Part shown: piece by piece, positions 48,484 to 57,949 of the stretch
Numbering within the stretch: the stretch's first letter is position 1
Layout: the number at the start of each line of letters is the position of its first letter
Source: Planctopirus ephydatiae
GTDB taxonomy: Bacteria > Planctomycetota > Planctomycetia > Planctomycetales > Planctomycetaceae
Direction of reading: 5' to 3'
Assembly (NCBI RefSeq): GCF_007752345.1
Contig: NZ_CP036299.1
Span: 744,001 to 808,000 of the forward strand
Length of the DNA: 64,000 bases
Translations under genes and position numbers: made by a program
The notes under the pieces: model-generated
Told to the model about the DNA's origin: nothing
Databases searched by the model: none
The model's input: only the letters and a program-made list of their open reading frames with translations

Positions 48484-49956
48484 ATGGCGACGAAGTCGTG
48501 GCGAAGTTGGGCTCATGTTGGCTGGAGTCTGGGGTCCGTGCTCCTCGCTTCTTCTATGGCTGCCGAAGGTCTGGCGGAAGAGTCGCTGTTTACCGACAGC
48601 TGGTTTCTGCGCGGGTCCGCGATGTCACGACCTGTCGAAGTCGATTCACCGCTCAGTAGTGAGTCGTTCGCTCCGTCGGTTATTGAAACGGACAACTATC
48701 AACTGGCTTCATTTTCCAGTGCAGACAGTTTTTCGATTGATCCTGTCTCGGCAGCACTCAGTGCTGATTCGTGGCGTGATCGCACACAGTTGACCGGCAA
48801 CTGGGGTGGCTATCGCGATGCACTGGCCGAGAGCGGCGTGACCATCGAGGCCTCATCGACGAACATCTATCAAGGGGTCGCCTCAGGCGGCAACAACAAT
48901 GAATTTGCCTTCGGAGGTCGTGGTGATCTGTTTCTGAAAGTCGATGGCGGGAAAGCGGGTCTGCAGGAAGGTTTACTCATTACGTTACATGGTGAGATGA
49001 ACTATGGCGATGCGGTCAACCGTGCGACAGGCGCCATCATTCCGATCAACTTCGCACAAGTGTTCCCGCTGCCTGATGCCCCGACTGTGGCCCTCTCGAA
49101 CGTGAGCGTGACACAGCTCCTCTCAGAATCGATGATGGTCTATCTGGGGAAGATCAACACACTCGATGGCTTCATCCGGCCTTACCGTGGGAATGCTCAT
49201 GGGACTGACGGCTTTATGAACGGTGCGTTTCTCTTTCCGACCGTGATGGGACGAGCGATTCCTTACTCAACCTACGGTGGCGGTGTCGTCTTTTTGAGGG
49301 AAATGCAGCCGATCCTGTCGATCAATGTGTTCGATACCAACAGCACTCCCACCACCAGTGGGTTTGATGAGTTCTTTAACAATGGCGCATCGCTTTATAT
49401 CGAGGGTCGAATCCCGACCAGCTTTTTTGGCATGGAAGGGCTGCACTCACTCTCAGGGGCTTACAGCAGTGGAACCTATCGTTCGACAGATCCTGGCTTG
49501 AACTTCATCATCGAAAGAATTCGCGGGCTGAATGTTCCCGCACCCCTGGAAACGGGTTCGTGGGCGTTTGAGTATTCCTTCAGCCAGGCCTTGTGGGTGG
49601 ATGCCACAGACTCCAAGCGAAGCTGGGGCCTGTTTGGCAGCCTGGGGATTGCCGATGGCAATCCGAATCCCATCCGCTGGGGATCGGATATCGGCATTGG
49701 TGGCTCCAGCCCCTTGGTTTCACGCCCGAATGACAAGTTCGGCGTGGGATATTACTACCTGGGTGTGAGCAGTGAACTGAGGCAGATTGGGCCCATTCGC
49801 ACAGCATTGCGCGATGAGCATGGCGTCGAACTCTTCTACAACTATCAGGTGACACCCACATTCCAGCTGACGCCAGATCTGCAGATCATTACGCCCGGGA
49901 TTTCGACGTTCGACACCTCGGTGAACGTCGCCTTGCGGGCGAATCTGATCTTTTGA
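48484..49956 (+). CDS. OprB-type carbohydrate porin
   Basis: The ATG at 48484 has an ideal GGGAGG 7 nt upstream and gives 490 residues, so I prefer it to longer starts. A signal peptide (WAHVGWSLGSVLLASSMAAE) precedes a ~70-residue linker. The OprB signature then appears in WRDRTQLTGNWGGYRDALAE near residue 97. The rest is alternating beta-strand with the usual Gly/Asn-rich turns, ending in an outer-membrane C-terminal Phe (NLIF). OprB porins let sugars diffuse through the outer membrane. The aromatic end supports BAM-dependent insertion. Placement beside a sigma factor may imply regulated expression. Confidence 0.92.
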   Translation: MATKSWRSWAHVGWSLGSVLLASSMAAEGLAEESLFTDSWFLRGSAMSRPVEVDSPLSSESFAPSVIETDNYQLASFSSADSFSIDPVSAALSADSWRDRTQLTGNWGGYRDALAESGVTIEASSTNIYQGVASGGNNNEFAFGGRGDLFLKVDGGKAGLQEGLLITLHGEMNYGDAVNRATGAIIPINFAQVFPLPDAPTVALSNVSVTQLLSESMMVYLGKINTLDGFIRPYRGNAHGTDGFMNGAFLFPTVMGRAIPYSTYGGGVVFLREMQPILSINVFDTNSTPTTSGFDEFFNNGASLYIEGRIPTSFFGMEGLHSLSGAYSSGTYRSTDPGLNFIIERIRGLNVPAPLETGSWAFEYSFSQALWVDATDSKRSWGLFGSLGIADGNPNPIRWGSDIGIGGSSPLVSRPNDKFGVGYYYLGVSSELRQIGPIRTALRDEHGVELFYNYQVTPTFQLTPDLQIITPGISTFDTSVNVALRANLIF

Positions 49957-49989
49957 TCGAACGGCGCAACCCGATTCGAAGAGTTGAGT

Positions 49990-51315
49990 TTACGCCTTGC
50001 GGATTTTTTCCCGTCCTTCGATGACATTCTTCGTGGCGTTACGGGTGTCGAGAACGAACTTCGAGTGCTTGACGATGTACTGATAGTCATAGGCCGAGTG
50101 ATCGGTCGAGATGAGCACACAGTCTTGTGAGGCCAGGAATTCGGGAGTGAGTTCCTGACTTTCCATGTGAGGAAGATCGGGGTAGTGCCGCATTTTGGGG
50201 AGCACAGGGACGTGGGGGTCGTTGTAACTGAGATCGGCCTTCCGTGAGATGAGGATCTTCATCAGTTCGAAGGAAGGGCTCTCGCGGGGATCATCCACGT
50301 CTTTCTTGTACGCAGCACCTAGAATGCAGATTTTGCTTCCCTTGATCGGCTTGCCGGCGTCGTTGAGGAACTCGGCCAATCGAGTAATGACATACGACGG
50401 CATATGCACGTTGATCTCGCCAGCCAGCTCGATAAAGCGAGTCTGTTCGCCATGTTTGCGAGCGAGCCAGGTGAGATAGAACGGATCGATCGGAATGCAG
50501 TGCCCACCTAAGCCTGGGCCAGGATAAAAGGCCTGGAAACCAAAGGGCTTGGTCTTGGCGGCATCGATCACTTCCCAGACATCAATGCCCATTTTGTCGT
50601 AGAGCATCTTGAGTTCATTGACGAGAGCAATGTTCACGGCGCGATAAGTGTTTTCGAGAATCTTGCAGGCTTCGGCAATTTCCATGCTGGAAACCGGTAC
50701 AACGCGTACCACAGCCTTGCTGTACATCGTGCAGGCCAGTTCGGTACTGACGGGATCGTAGCCACCTACAACCTTGGGAATCCCCTCGGCACTGAAGGTC
50801 GGGTTGCCCGGGTCTTCGCGTTCAGGACTGAATGCGAGGAAGAAATCGGAACCCGCTTTGAGTCCGGTCGCTTCGAGAACTGGAAGCACATTGACCCGCG
50901 TGGTGGTGGGATGTGTGGTGCTTTCGAGAACGACGAGTTGATCAGGGCGTAGAGCCTTGGCAATCGAATGAGCTGTCCCTTCGATATAACTCAGGTCAGG
51001 ATCACGGCTCTCGTTCAGTGGTGTGGGGACACAGATGATGATGCAGTCTGCTTCGCGCAGGCGACTCATATCGCTGGTGGGTTCAAATTTCTTTTCAGTA
51101 GTGAGTGCTTTGATCAGGCTGGGATCAATATGCTTGATGTAGCTCTGGCCGGCATTGAGCTTGTCGACTTTGGATTGATCCACGTCGAATCCCATACACC
51201 GGAAACCAGCAGATGTAAAAGCACGGATCAATGGCAAACCGACGTAACCCAAACCGATGACGCCAATGACGGCTGCTTGATTACCCAGTTTCTCGGCGAG
51301 CTGTTGACCAGACAT
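49990..51315 (-). CDS. Nucleotide-sugar dehydrogenase (UDP-N-acetylhexosamine 6-dehydrogenase type)
   Basis: The 441-residue protein has the three-domain UDP-sugar dehydrogenase form. The NAD-binding Rossmann motif is IGVIGLGYVGLPLIRAF (~17-33). The middle has ECIIICVPTPLNE-like sequence and VVLESTTHPTTTR. The catalytic Cys is in GLGGHCIPIDPFYL (~residue 270). The C-terminal substrate domain has ILGAAYKKDVDDPRESPS. GGHCIPIDP is characteristic of UDP-GlcNAc/ManNAc rather than UDP-glucose enzymes. It oxidises C6 to a uronate for exopolysaccharide. The polysaccharide block at 58-64 kb is the likely consumer. Specificity is inferred only from the motif. Confidence 0.92.
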   Translation of the reverse strand: MSGQQLAEKLGNQAAVIGVIGLGYVGLPLIRAFTSAGFRCMGFDVDQSKVDKLNAGQSYIKHIDPSLIKALTTEKKFEPTSDMSRLREADCIIICVPTPLNESRDPDLSYIEGTAHSIAKALRPDQLVVLESTTHPTTTRVNVLPVLEATGLKAGSDFFLAFSPEREDPGNPTFSAEGIPKVVGGYDPVSTELACTMYSKAVVRVVPVSSMEIAEACKILENTYRAVNIALVNELKMLYDKMGIDVWEVIDAAKTKPFGFQAFYPGPGLGGHCIPIDPFYLTWLARKHGEQTRFIELAGEINVHMPSYVITRLAEFLNDAGKPIKGSKICILGAAYKKDVDDPRESPSFELMKILISRKADLSYNDPHVPVLPKMRHYPDLPHMESQELTPEFLASQDCVLISTDHSAYDYQYIVKHSKFVLDTRNATKNVIEGREKIRKA

Positions 51316-51486
51316 AACTGTCTTTCGAATAAAAAAGACTCACGGCAGATAAGTGATGCAAATACAATCTGTCTCTGCGAAGAACATAGCTCGCATTTTT
51401 CAGATTGAGCAAGATGGAGTTGAACTGCCGGGGCAAGAGAGCATCAGTTTGTTGGCAAAACCGGGGCTTTGACAAAAGATGGCAAA

Positions 51487-53979
51487 ATGCAGGATCGTTT
51501 TTTGAAAAAACGACACGATTCTCAGGAACTGTCAGAGCTGACTGGCAAAACTCAATCTATATGTGACGCTCGACAACACATGAACGCAAGATCACATAAC
51601 AACGACCGTGGCTGGTGGCAGAACCGCTGTGGTTATCAGCAACTCTGCTATCTCTTCGTGGTTCCTCTGTGGCTGTTCACGTCAGGCAACGGGCCGCAGG
51701 TTGCGATCGCTCAGGAATTTCCCGGGCTGCGGGAAGCCTGGACATTCAATCTCTCGGAGCCCGCTTTGCGGCAGCTTGATGCCGTTCGGGAGAACATGGA
51801 GGCTGGCCAATGGTCAGAGGCTGTCGAGATGGTCGAGTCAGTGCTGGAGTCGTCTGCTCATGAACTGGTGGCACTTGATCAACTGGCATGGATCAACGAG
51901 GCTCAGAACTCGGGACTGGCTGGTCAGAATAACCTTGAGAAAGTCGTTTCAGGGCCGCACCTTTCCAGAAAGAGTTCTCCCGGTCAGCGAGTGTTGAACG
52001 TCGAGCTCACTGTTCGGCAGATACTCTCCGGATGGCCCGAAGAAGGTCGCAAAGTTTATCGCGAGAAGTTTAATCCCAAGGCGCGCCGCTGGTGGGGCGA
52101 ATATCAATCAACTGGCGATGTGACGTTTCTGGAACGGATCGTGCAACGGGCGTGGCTGGCGAGCGATGGAGATCTTGCAGTCAATGAACTGGCGCACCAC
52201 GCATTTCGGCAGCGGGAATACATCACGGCGAGGCTCCTGTGGCAATCGCTTCTCCAGCCTGAGTTGCGGATGAAGCTCAGGGGTTTCTCAATGGTTCAAG
52301 TCCAACCAGAGGCGACTTACCCGGATAGCGACTTGCCTGCAGCCGATGTCGTGGCCCGGATTGTGTTGTGCCGACTCTTCAGTGGTGATGAACCAGGGAC
52401 GGCTGCCGGGATCGAGTTGCTGGCGAAAGAATTCCCTGAGGCGAGAGGGAAACTGGGAGACCAGGAGGGGAAGTGGTTTGAGTTAATCGATCAGGTTCGG
52501 GCTGCACTGATTGAGCCAGGAGCCAGTCAGAACCCACTGAGAAACTCTTCTGCAGCGAATCTCGCACATGAAGACCGGAAAACAACGATTGCCGAATCTC
52601 AAGTGACTTTGTCCCGCCGCGGGTGGGCGAAACAAGTCGAGGATCTGACACTTCCTCGCACCTGGGGAGGAATCCCATCGAGAACAGGGAACATCGGGCC
52701 GGCTTTTGATCTGGGGGCACCTGTCTGGTCAGCAGACATTCCGCAGGAAAAGCTCTCGCTGTATAAGCCGACAGAGCAGCGGTTACTGGCGGATGTACCA
52801 GCCTCTTATCCACTGATCTGGAACAATCTGGTGCTGCTCCCAACCGCCAATCAGATCATGGCGTGGGATGTTATCAGCGGTCGTCCGGCGTGGAAAACCG
52901 CTCTCGATGCAAACGCTTCGATCTATCCCCCCAATGGTGGTGAATCTTTGGTTCCTCCCATTCTTCCATCGCGCGGAAGACCCGCTTATTCGCTGACAGT
53001 GGCTGATGAGCGTCTATATGCCCGGCTGGGCTGGCCAGTGACCCTGAAAGCAGAGAATGAAACGCGAGATGCAGGTGGCCAGTTAATCTGCCTCGACGTA
53101 GGGAAAGAGCAGGGCAAGCTGCATTGGAGCGTCTTGCCTGCCGACCTCTTTGAAGAGGATGAAAGCTGGGAGTTCGCCGGGACACCGGTGGTTCGTAACG
53201 GTGCGGTCTACACCATTTTGACTCGTTCGCGAGCGGTCATCGAATGGGCTCTGATGTGCCAGGATGCGGAGACTGGAAATCTCCGCTGGCTGACCAGACT
53301 GGGTTATGGTCGCACCACACAACTGCCGAATGTCAATCAACTGGGGTTGGCTCTGGCGACTGTTCAAGAGGGGTTCGTGATTGTTTCGGTTGAGCCGGGA
53401 GGAGTGATTTGTATTGATGGAAAAACAGGTCGATCCCTCTGGGGTAACGCGTCGAAAGTCGTTCCCGGGGAAGACCCGCGCTGGCCATATGTCGTGTTGC
53501 CCTGCCTGGTTGAACACGACGTGGTAATAGCAGCTCCGGCCGGTGCGGATGAGTTACTGGCATTGGATCTGGCCACGGGGGCCATGTTGTGGTCGCGGCC
53601 GCAGCCGGAAAAACTTTCCCAATGGCTGGGTATTCGCGAGGGGAGCCTGTTTGCCGGTGGGAAATCACTCTGGGCGCTGGAACTGAACAGTGGAAAGACC
53701 AAGTGGCTGTTTGAGCAGAGTGATCCTGAGTGGATGAGTTTTGGACAGGGTCTATTTGCTGGTGAGTCGATTTTGTGGCCGGCGCGCGAAGCTCTGTTTG
53801 AAATCGATCCAGAGAGTGGGACACCCACCAGAATTCACCACTGGCAGATCAGTGGCAGCGAGTGCGCCGGAGGGCATCTGGCACTGATCAAAGGCCGGCT
53901 GGTCGTTTCTCAGCGAGATCGAATCGTGGTCTATGGGGAAGAAGCAGGCGTTGTCAGGCCGGCACTTGGTCAACGATAA
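51487..53979 (+). CDS. Secreted PQQ-like beta-propeller protein
   Basis: The frame gives 830 residues from ATG 51487; ATG 51580, ~31 residues later, lies closer to the signal segment YLFVVPLWLFTSG. The N-terminal half is helical, TPR-like in look. The second half (from ~450) is a PQQ-like propeller with blades containing LIWNNLVLLPTANQIMAWDV, GGVICIDGKTGRSLWGN, and LLALDLATGAMLWSRPQPE. No PQQ ligands can be confirmed, so it may be a binding scaffold like BamB. It is divergent from the dehydrogenase gene. Role unknown. Confidence 0.82.
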   Translation: MQDRFLKKRHDSQELSELTGKTQSICDARQHMNARSHNNDRGWWQNRCGYQQLCYLFVVPLWLFTSGNGPQVAIAQEFPGLREAWTFNLSEPALRQLDAVRENMEAGQWSEAVEMVESVLESSAHELVALDQLAWINEAQNSGLAGQNNLEKVVSGPHLSRKSSPGQRVLNVELTVRQILSGWPEEGRKVYREKFNPKARRWWGEYQSTGDVTFLERIVQRAWLASDGDLAVNELAHHAFRQREYITARLLWQSLLQPELRMKLRGFSMVQVQPEATYPDSDLPAADVVARIVLCRLFSGDEPGTAAGIELLAKEFPEARGKLGDQEGKWFELIDQVRAALIEPGASQNPLRNSSAANLAHEDRKTTIAESQVTLSRRGWAKQVEDLTLPRTWGGIPSRTGNIGPAFDLGAPVWSADIPQEKLSLYKPTEQRLLADVPASYPLIWNNLVLLPTANQIMAWDVISGRPAWKTALDANASIYPPNGGESLVPPILPSRGRPAYSLTVADERLYARLGWPVTLKAENETRDAGGQLICLDVGKEQGKLHWSVLPADLFEEDESWEFAGTPVVRNGAVYTILTRSRAVIEWALMCQDAETGNLRWLTRLGYGRTTQLPNVNQLGLALATVQEGFVIVSVEPGGVICIDGKTGRSLWGNASKVVPGEDPRWPYVVLPCLVEHDVVIAAPAGADELLALDLATGAMLWSRPQPEKLSQWLGIREGSLFAGGKSLWALELNSGKTKWLFEQSDPEWMSFGQGLFAGESILWPAREALFEIDPESGTPTRIHHWQISGSECAGGHLALIKGRLVVSQRDRIVVYGEEAGVVRPALGQR

Positions 53980-54065
53980 CAGGTGATTCATGACTTTGGG
54001 GTGATCAGGCCAAAGTGCAGTGTCACCTGCTCTGTCCGTCACTTGCTAGGGGCGAGCCAACGAAA

Positions 54066-54095
54066 ACACCAGCAGAGGAAAGCCGCTGCTGGTGT
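54066..54095 (-). terminator. Terminator of the zinc-peptidase gene
   Basis: On the minus strand ACACCAGCAG pairs perfectly with CTGCTGGTGT around a 10-nt loop and is followed by TTTTCG. It begins 31 nt after the peptidase stop, on its template side. Confidence 0.8.
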
Positions 54096-54125
54096 GGCTG
54101 AAATGTTCAAAGTATGTCGGCGTGA

Positions 54126-54836
54126 CTATTCGTCGTTGGATCTCAAGAAACCACTGAAGCGGAAGATGTAGTAGGCCAGTGTCAGCACCGATTGCAGCGT
54201 CGCTGCCACATAAGTGAGTGCTGCAGCATCGAGAACCTGCCTCACGACAACGGCCCCCTGTTGATCGACCACACCCATCTGATTCAGATACTGCTTCGCT
54301 CGATTGGAGGCATCGAATTCAACGGGCAGATTGACCAGTTGGAAGAAGACAATGCCACCAAAGGCCGCGATCCCACCGATGATCATCAGTTTCCCCAAAG
54401 GCGATCCTTGAGCGGCAAACAAGGCTCCCAGCATCAGCAGTCCAAAAGACAACATGGGGCCGACTGTTGCTGCTGGTACCGCTGCATTGCGAATGACCAG
54501 CGGAGCGTAATGGCGGGCATGTTGAATGGCATGCCCCACTTCGTGGGCGGCAATTCCCACAGCGGCCAGTGTCCTCGAGCGGTACACATCAGTACTCAAT
54601 CTCACGACCCTCGTGGAAGGGTCGTAGTGATCCGACAGCTCGCCCGGTGTTTCTTCGATGACGACATCCGAAAGACCGGCGTCATCGAGCATCCGCCGGG
54701 CAGCCGTCGCACCAGAAATCGTGGAAGGTTCCTGCATCCCGGCGGCATAAGCGGCTTTGACGCGGTACTGAGCCCACATCGACAACAGAAACGCAGGGAT
54801 GACAAACACAAAATAAACCGGATCGAAACCCAGCAT
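54126..54836 (-). CDS. YugP-type membrane zinc metallopeptidase
   Basis: AAAGGAGAG precedes the ATG at 54836, giving 236 residues. A hydrophobic N-terminus (YFVFVIPAFLLSMWAQYRV) anchors it. The catalytic HExxH lies in GIAAHEVGHAIQHARHYAPL near residue 112. The family segment DHYDPSTRVVRLSTDVYRS precedes it, and two more spans follow. The third zinc ligand is usually downstream; VNLPVEFDASNRAKQYL is the conserved block there. Members resemble neutral zinc membrane peptidases of unknown substrate. It stands alone, with its own terminator and a palindrome upstream. Confidence 0.93.
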   Translation of the reverse strand: MLGFDPVYFVFVIPAFLLSMWAQYRVKAAYAAGMQEPSTISGATAARRMLDDAGLSDVVIEETPGELSDHYDPSTRVVRLSTDVYRSRTLAAVGIAAHEVGHAIQHARHYAPLVIRNAAVPAATVGPMLSFGLLMLGALFAAQGSPLGKLMIIGGIAAFGGIVFFQLVNLPVEFDASNRAKQYLNQMGVVDQQGAVVVRQVLDAAALTYVAATLQSVLTLAYYIFRFSGFLRSNDE

Positions 54837-54903
54837 GTTCTTACTCTCCTTTTCCTTTCCAGTTAGGTCAAAAGGGCCTTGATCTGCCCGATTCCCGACC
54901 AGT

Positions 54904-54922
54904 GACTGCAAAAATTGCAGTC
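54904..54922. promoter_or_regulatory. Perfect palindrome with a repeated half-site upstream of the peptidase
   Basis: GACTGCAA-AAA-TTGCAGTC is a perfect 8-bp inverted repeat, 67 nt upstream of the peptidase ATG. The half-site TGACTGCAAA recurs in the same direction 39 nt away (54942-54951). An operator is possible, and no regulator is known. The rest of 54837-55269 shows no gene. Confidence 0.4.
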
Positions 54923-55269
54923 TCCATGGTCTTTGAACCCATGACTGCAAATTTCGCGATCATTTGAAAAATACGTGATCTGGCCTGGAAAAGATCAATA
55001 GACCAATGGGAAATGTGTCGGTTTTTGCAGAAGTCCGGATCAGTTCCCGGCTTTTGCAGCACGCACCAACTGTTGTTGATACTTCCCTTTTCCGAGTGAG
55101 AGGCTGGAAGTTTTTTGCCTGTCTCCCTTTTCGATGGGGGGACCACTCGCGAGAATGACAGTTAAGATGCTGGTGGATGCTCGATGAACGTTCTCGATTC
55201 GAAGCCACTCGGTCGGACGACTCAACTTTTGCGTGCCTGGTTCCTGGCGAGCCATTGGGGCTGAGATTG

Positions 55270-55632
55270 ATGCAACGCACATTCCTGAAATCGAAGATTC
55301 ACCGCGCGACGATTACCGAGGCTCTCCTGCACTATGAGGGAAGCATTACGGTGGATCGAGTTCTACTCGAACTGGCCGATATCCTCGTGCATGAGCAAGT
55401 TCACATTTACAATATCACTAATGGCGAACGATTCATTACTTACGCCATCGAAGGCCCGCCCAATTCGGGAGTGATCTGCGTCAATGGAGCAGGTGCCCGG
55501 CTAGTACAGCCCGGGGATCTGATTATCATCTGCTCATACGTTCAGATGGAAACAGCAGCCGGTCAGGAATTGAAGCCCAAAGTGATTCTTGTTGACCGCG
55601 AGAATCGTGCTCTTCCCCAGACACAAGATTGA
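55270..55632 (+). CDS. panD: Aspartate 1-decarboxylase
   Basis: The ATG at 55270 gives 120 residues, the standard PanD size; a frame to 55177 adds non-family sequence. It is a pyruvoyl enzyme that cleaves itself at G24-S25, in HYEGSITVD, to make the cofactor. The known catalytic residues are present: Lys9, Tyr22, Arg54, Tyr58 and Asn72. It forms beta-alanine from aspartate for pantothenate and CoA. No other pan gene is adjacent. The following gene is 139 nt downstream and unrelated in role. Confidence 0.97.
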   Translation: MQRTFLKSKIHRATITEALLHYEGSITVDRVLLELADILVHEQVHIYNITNGERFITYAIEGPPNSGVICVNGAGARLVQPGDLIIICSYVQMETAAGQELKPKVILVDRENRALPQTQD

Positions 55633-55771
55633 TGGATTCGCTGGCTTGGCTTTTTGAATCTCCTCGGGAGTTTGATGATCTCTGCCTGATTTTCTGAGTC
55701 AGGGGAGGATCTTGATCTGGTACGCTGCATGCAGATCAAGATCACCATTGAGATGACTGCATGAGGCTGCC

Positions 55772-56752
55772 ATGTCGAAACTCTTTCCGCGCTGTCAGGC
55801 TATTCCCGTCAGTGGGTATGAAGTCAAGTTTGTCGTGGATGGCTGGCATCGATTATCGTGGCATTACGGGACGGATTACCCCAGGCCCTATCTGGATCCC
55901 CTGATTGGTCCTTCAGGCGTGAGCCTCACACGCATGGGGCATCCGGGAGCACCTGATCACGATCATCATCAGTCGATCTGGTTCTCACATATGAATGTGA
56001 CGGGCCTCGACTTCTGGCTGAATGGCAAAGGCCCCTTTGTTCGCCAGAGAGAATGGCTGGCTTATATCGACAGTGATGACGAAGCGATCATGGCTGTAAG
56101 ACTCGACTGGTTCGATGGCCACAACCCCGCGCCTTTGCTCGAGCAGGAACTGATTGTTTCCGTGCGTCCTCATGACGCGGCTGAAAATGAAGATCCCAAC
56201 CAGTTGCCCGTGGGAGAAACTCTGGTTGAAGTTGAAACGAAACTCACGCCTGTCTCCGAGCAGCTTGAACTGGGGAAAACCAACTTCGGGCTGATGGCGG
56301 TGCGGGTGGCGAAAAGCATTTCCGCGGTGTTTGGCGATGGCCGACTGAGCAGCAGCGAAGGTCTTGAAAACGAAAAAAACATCTTTGGTAAAAAGGCCCG
56401 CTGGATGGATTACTCCGGGCCGATCATGCCTGCTCCTGATGCCACTCAGCCCGATCTGGAAGAAGGGATTACGTTTTTCGATCACCCTTCCAATCCCGAT
56501 CATCCAACGCATTGGCATGTTCGCAATGATGGCTGGATGGGTGCCTCACTCTGCTTTGCTGGCCCGCGGCTGGTTACTCAGGCTCAGCCACTCAAGCTCA
56601 GGTATCTGTTGCACGCTCACAGGGGAAATCATCAGCCTGAGAAAGCCGCAAAAGTGTTTGAAACGTTCTCACGCTCTCGCGGCTTTGTGATCGAAAAAGG
56701 GAAAGTCCCACATTACCGCTGGTGGGTACGTCGTGCTGATGCAGGGACATGA
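55772..56752 (+). CDS. DUF6807 (PmoA-like) family protein
   Basis: The 326-residue protein lacks a signal peptide. It shows the family's marks: a His-rich GHPGAPDHDHHQSIWFSHMN stretch around residues 53-72, then VTGLDFWLNGKG, and a beta-rich body ending RFLLHAHRG-like LRYLLHAHRGNHQPEKAAKV. PF14100 members are found in planctomycete sugar and sulfated-glycan loci. Despite the PmoA label they are not methane monooxygenases, and biochemical function is unsettled. The His cluster may bind metal or a sugar. It precedes a cupin gene by 74 nt on the same strand. Confidence 0.85.
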   Translation: MSKLFPRCQAIPVSGYEVKFVVDGWHRLSWHYGTDYPRPYLDPLIGPSGVSLTRMGHPGAPDHDHHQSIWFSHMNVTGLDFWLNGKGPFVRQREWLAYIDSDDEAIMAVRLDWFDGHNPAPLLEQELIVSVRPHDAAENEDPNQLPVGETLVEVETKLTPVSEQLELGKTNFGLMAVRVAKSISAVFGDGRLSSSEGLENEKNIFGKKARWMDYSGPIMPAPDATQPDLEEGITFFDHPSNPDHPTHWHVRNDGWMGASLCFAGPRLVTQAQPLKLRYLLHAHRGNHQPEKAAKVFETFSRSRGFVIEKGKVPHYRWWVRRADAGT

Positions 56753-56826
56753 TCACTTTTTGGCAGCAAACGGTCTTCGACTCGAACAATCAAACTTCCG
56801 CTCCTTCACACATACAGAGACTGATC

Positions 56827-57324
56827 ATGCTTCGAGAACCAACACGCAAACATGTCTGGGAAGGCCGCACTATCAGTGTCGTCGGCGATGTGTACCGTTT
56901 CCTGGTCACTGCACAGGAGACGGGTGGAACTTATGCTCAGTTTGAAGCGACAGTCCCGCCTGGCGGAGGGCCACCACTGCATATTCACAGTCGTGAGGAG
57001 GAAGGGTTTTTCGTGATTGAAGGGGAAGTGACTTTCCAGATCAATGACGAGACGATTGTTGCGGGGCCGGGGATGTTTGCGAATGTTCCACGCGGGGTCA
57101 AGCATTGCTTCCGAAACGAGAGCGATGAACCGGCCCGAATCTTGATTACTCTGGCGCCGGCAGGACTTGAAGAGATGTTCTTCGAAGTAGGGCGTGCATT
57201 GGAAGAAGGTTCGACAATTCCTGTGCCGGCAACTTTGGAGGATATTCAGAAGTTGATCGAAATTGCTCCCAGCTACGGCATCGAAATCCTTCATCCGGAT
57301 GGTCATACCTCCGGGTCGGTGTGA
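56827..57324 (+). CDS. Cupin-domain protein
   Basis: The ATG at 56827 gives 165 residues with a single cupin barrel. Motif 1 is PPGGGPPLHIHSREEEGFFV, with the His-x-His and Glu metal ligands. Motif 2 is GPGMFANVPRGVKHCFRNES, with the third His. The double-stranded beta-helix commonly binds iron, manganese or zinc for isomerase or dioxygenase work, but the substrate cannot be told. A 26-residue upstream extension overlaps the previous stop and I reject it. It converges on the BamE-like gene with 20 nt between stops. Confidence 0.88.
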   Translation: MLREPTRKHVWEGRTISVVGDVYRFLVTAQETGGTYAQFEATVPPGGGPPLHIHSREEEGFFVIEGEVTFQINDETIVAGPGMFANVPRGVKHCFRNESDEPARILITLAPAGLEEMFFEVGRALEEGSTIPVPATLEDIQKLIEIAPSYGIEILHPDGHTSGSV

Positions 57325-57344
57325 TCTTTCGATAGGATGGTCGT

Positions 57345-57839
57345 TTACTGAATCTCATGAGGATCGAAATTGACCAGCTGATTGTTGCGGAAGAAGAGCA
57401 CAATCACCCGGCCATTGGAATCGGGGCCCCAGCGATAGCCGTCATCGGTCACCAGGTAATTGGCGCCAGTTTTGTATTGTTCGGCTCGATCACCGGCAGG
57501 CTCGGCTTCTGTGGAGATTGCCTGGTTAACCTCGTTGACAGACATGCCGTTATCGATGGTATTGCGCAGGAGCCAGGTGAGAGATTCGGCACTCTGATGC
57601 TCGCGCCAGTTGGCCTGATGTTTCGCCTTCTTCGCTTCGAACTCGGCATCGTGCCGATAATACTGCATACCGGGGATATTGAGTTTGGTGATCGATTCAC
57701 AACCCAGTGTGCATGTGATGATCAGCACAATCACCCACGCACCCGGGATGATCAGCATGCCGGGCTTTGGCGGTGTGTGCTTTGAATGGGTCGCTCGAAC
57801 TGAAGACGTACTGAAGTTGCGATGTTGTGAACTGTTCAT
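57345..57839 (-). CDS. Small lipoprotein with BamE/SmpA-like domain
   Basis: The ATG at 57839 gives 164 residues. A lipoprotein signal is seen in MLIIPGAWVIVLIITCTLGC, so the mature part starts at that Cys; the true start could be this internal Met. The mature domain has LLRNTIDNGMSVNEVNQAIS, a Met-Ser-x-x-Glu-Val turn typical of BamE/SmpA folds, and ends RVIVLFFRNNQLVNFDPHEI. A role in outer-membrane assembly or at a polysaccharide export site is inference. Its neighbour, 110 nt upstream, is the O-antigen ligase, suggesting a shared unit. Confidence 0.72.
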   Translation of the reverse strand: MNSSQHRNFSTSSVRATHSKHTPPKPGMLIIPGAWVIVLIITCTLGCESITKLNIPGMQYYRHDAEFEAKKAKHQANWREHQSAESLTWLLRNTIDNGMSVNEVNQAISTEAEPAGDRAEQYKTGANYLVTDDGYRWGPDSNGRVIVLFFRNNQLVNFDPHEIQ

Positions 57840-57949
57840 GGCGATGATTCCGCGTTGAACTTGAGAAAGAATTCGCCCGGCAAGAAATGACAGTGCAAAT
57901 TCCATGAAGGGAAGGGGAAGAGATTCGAGGAAGGGTTGAGCAGGGAGGA

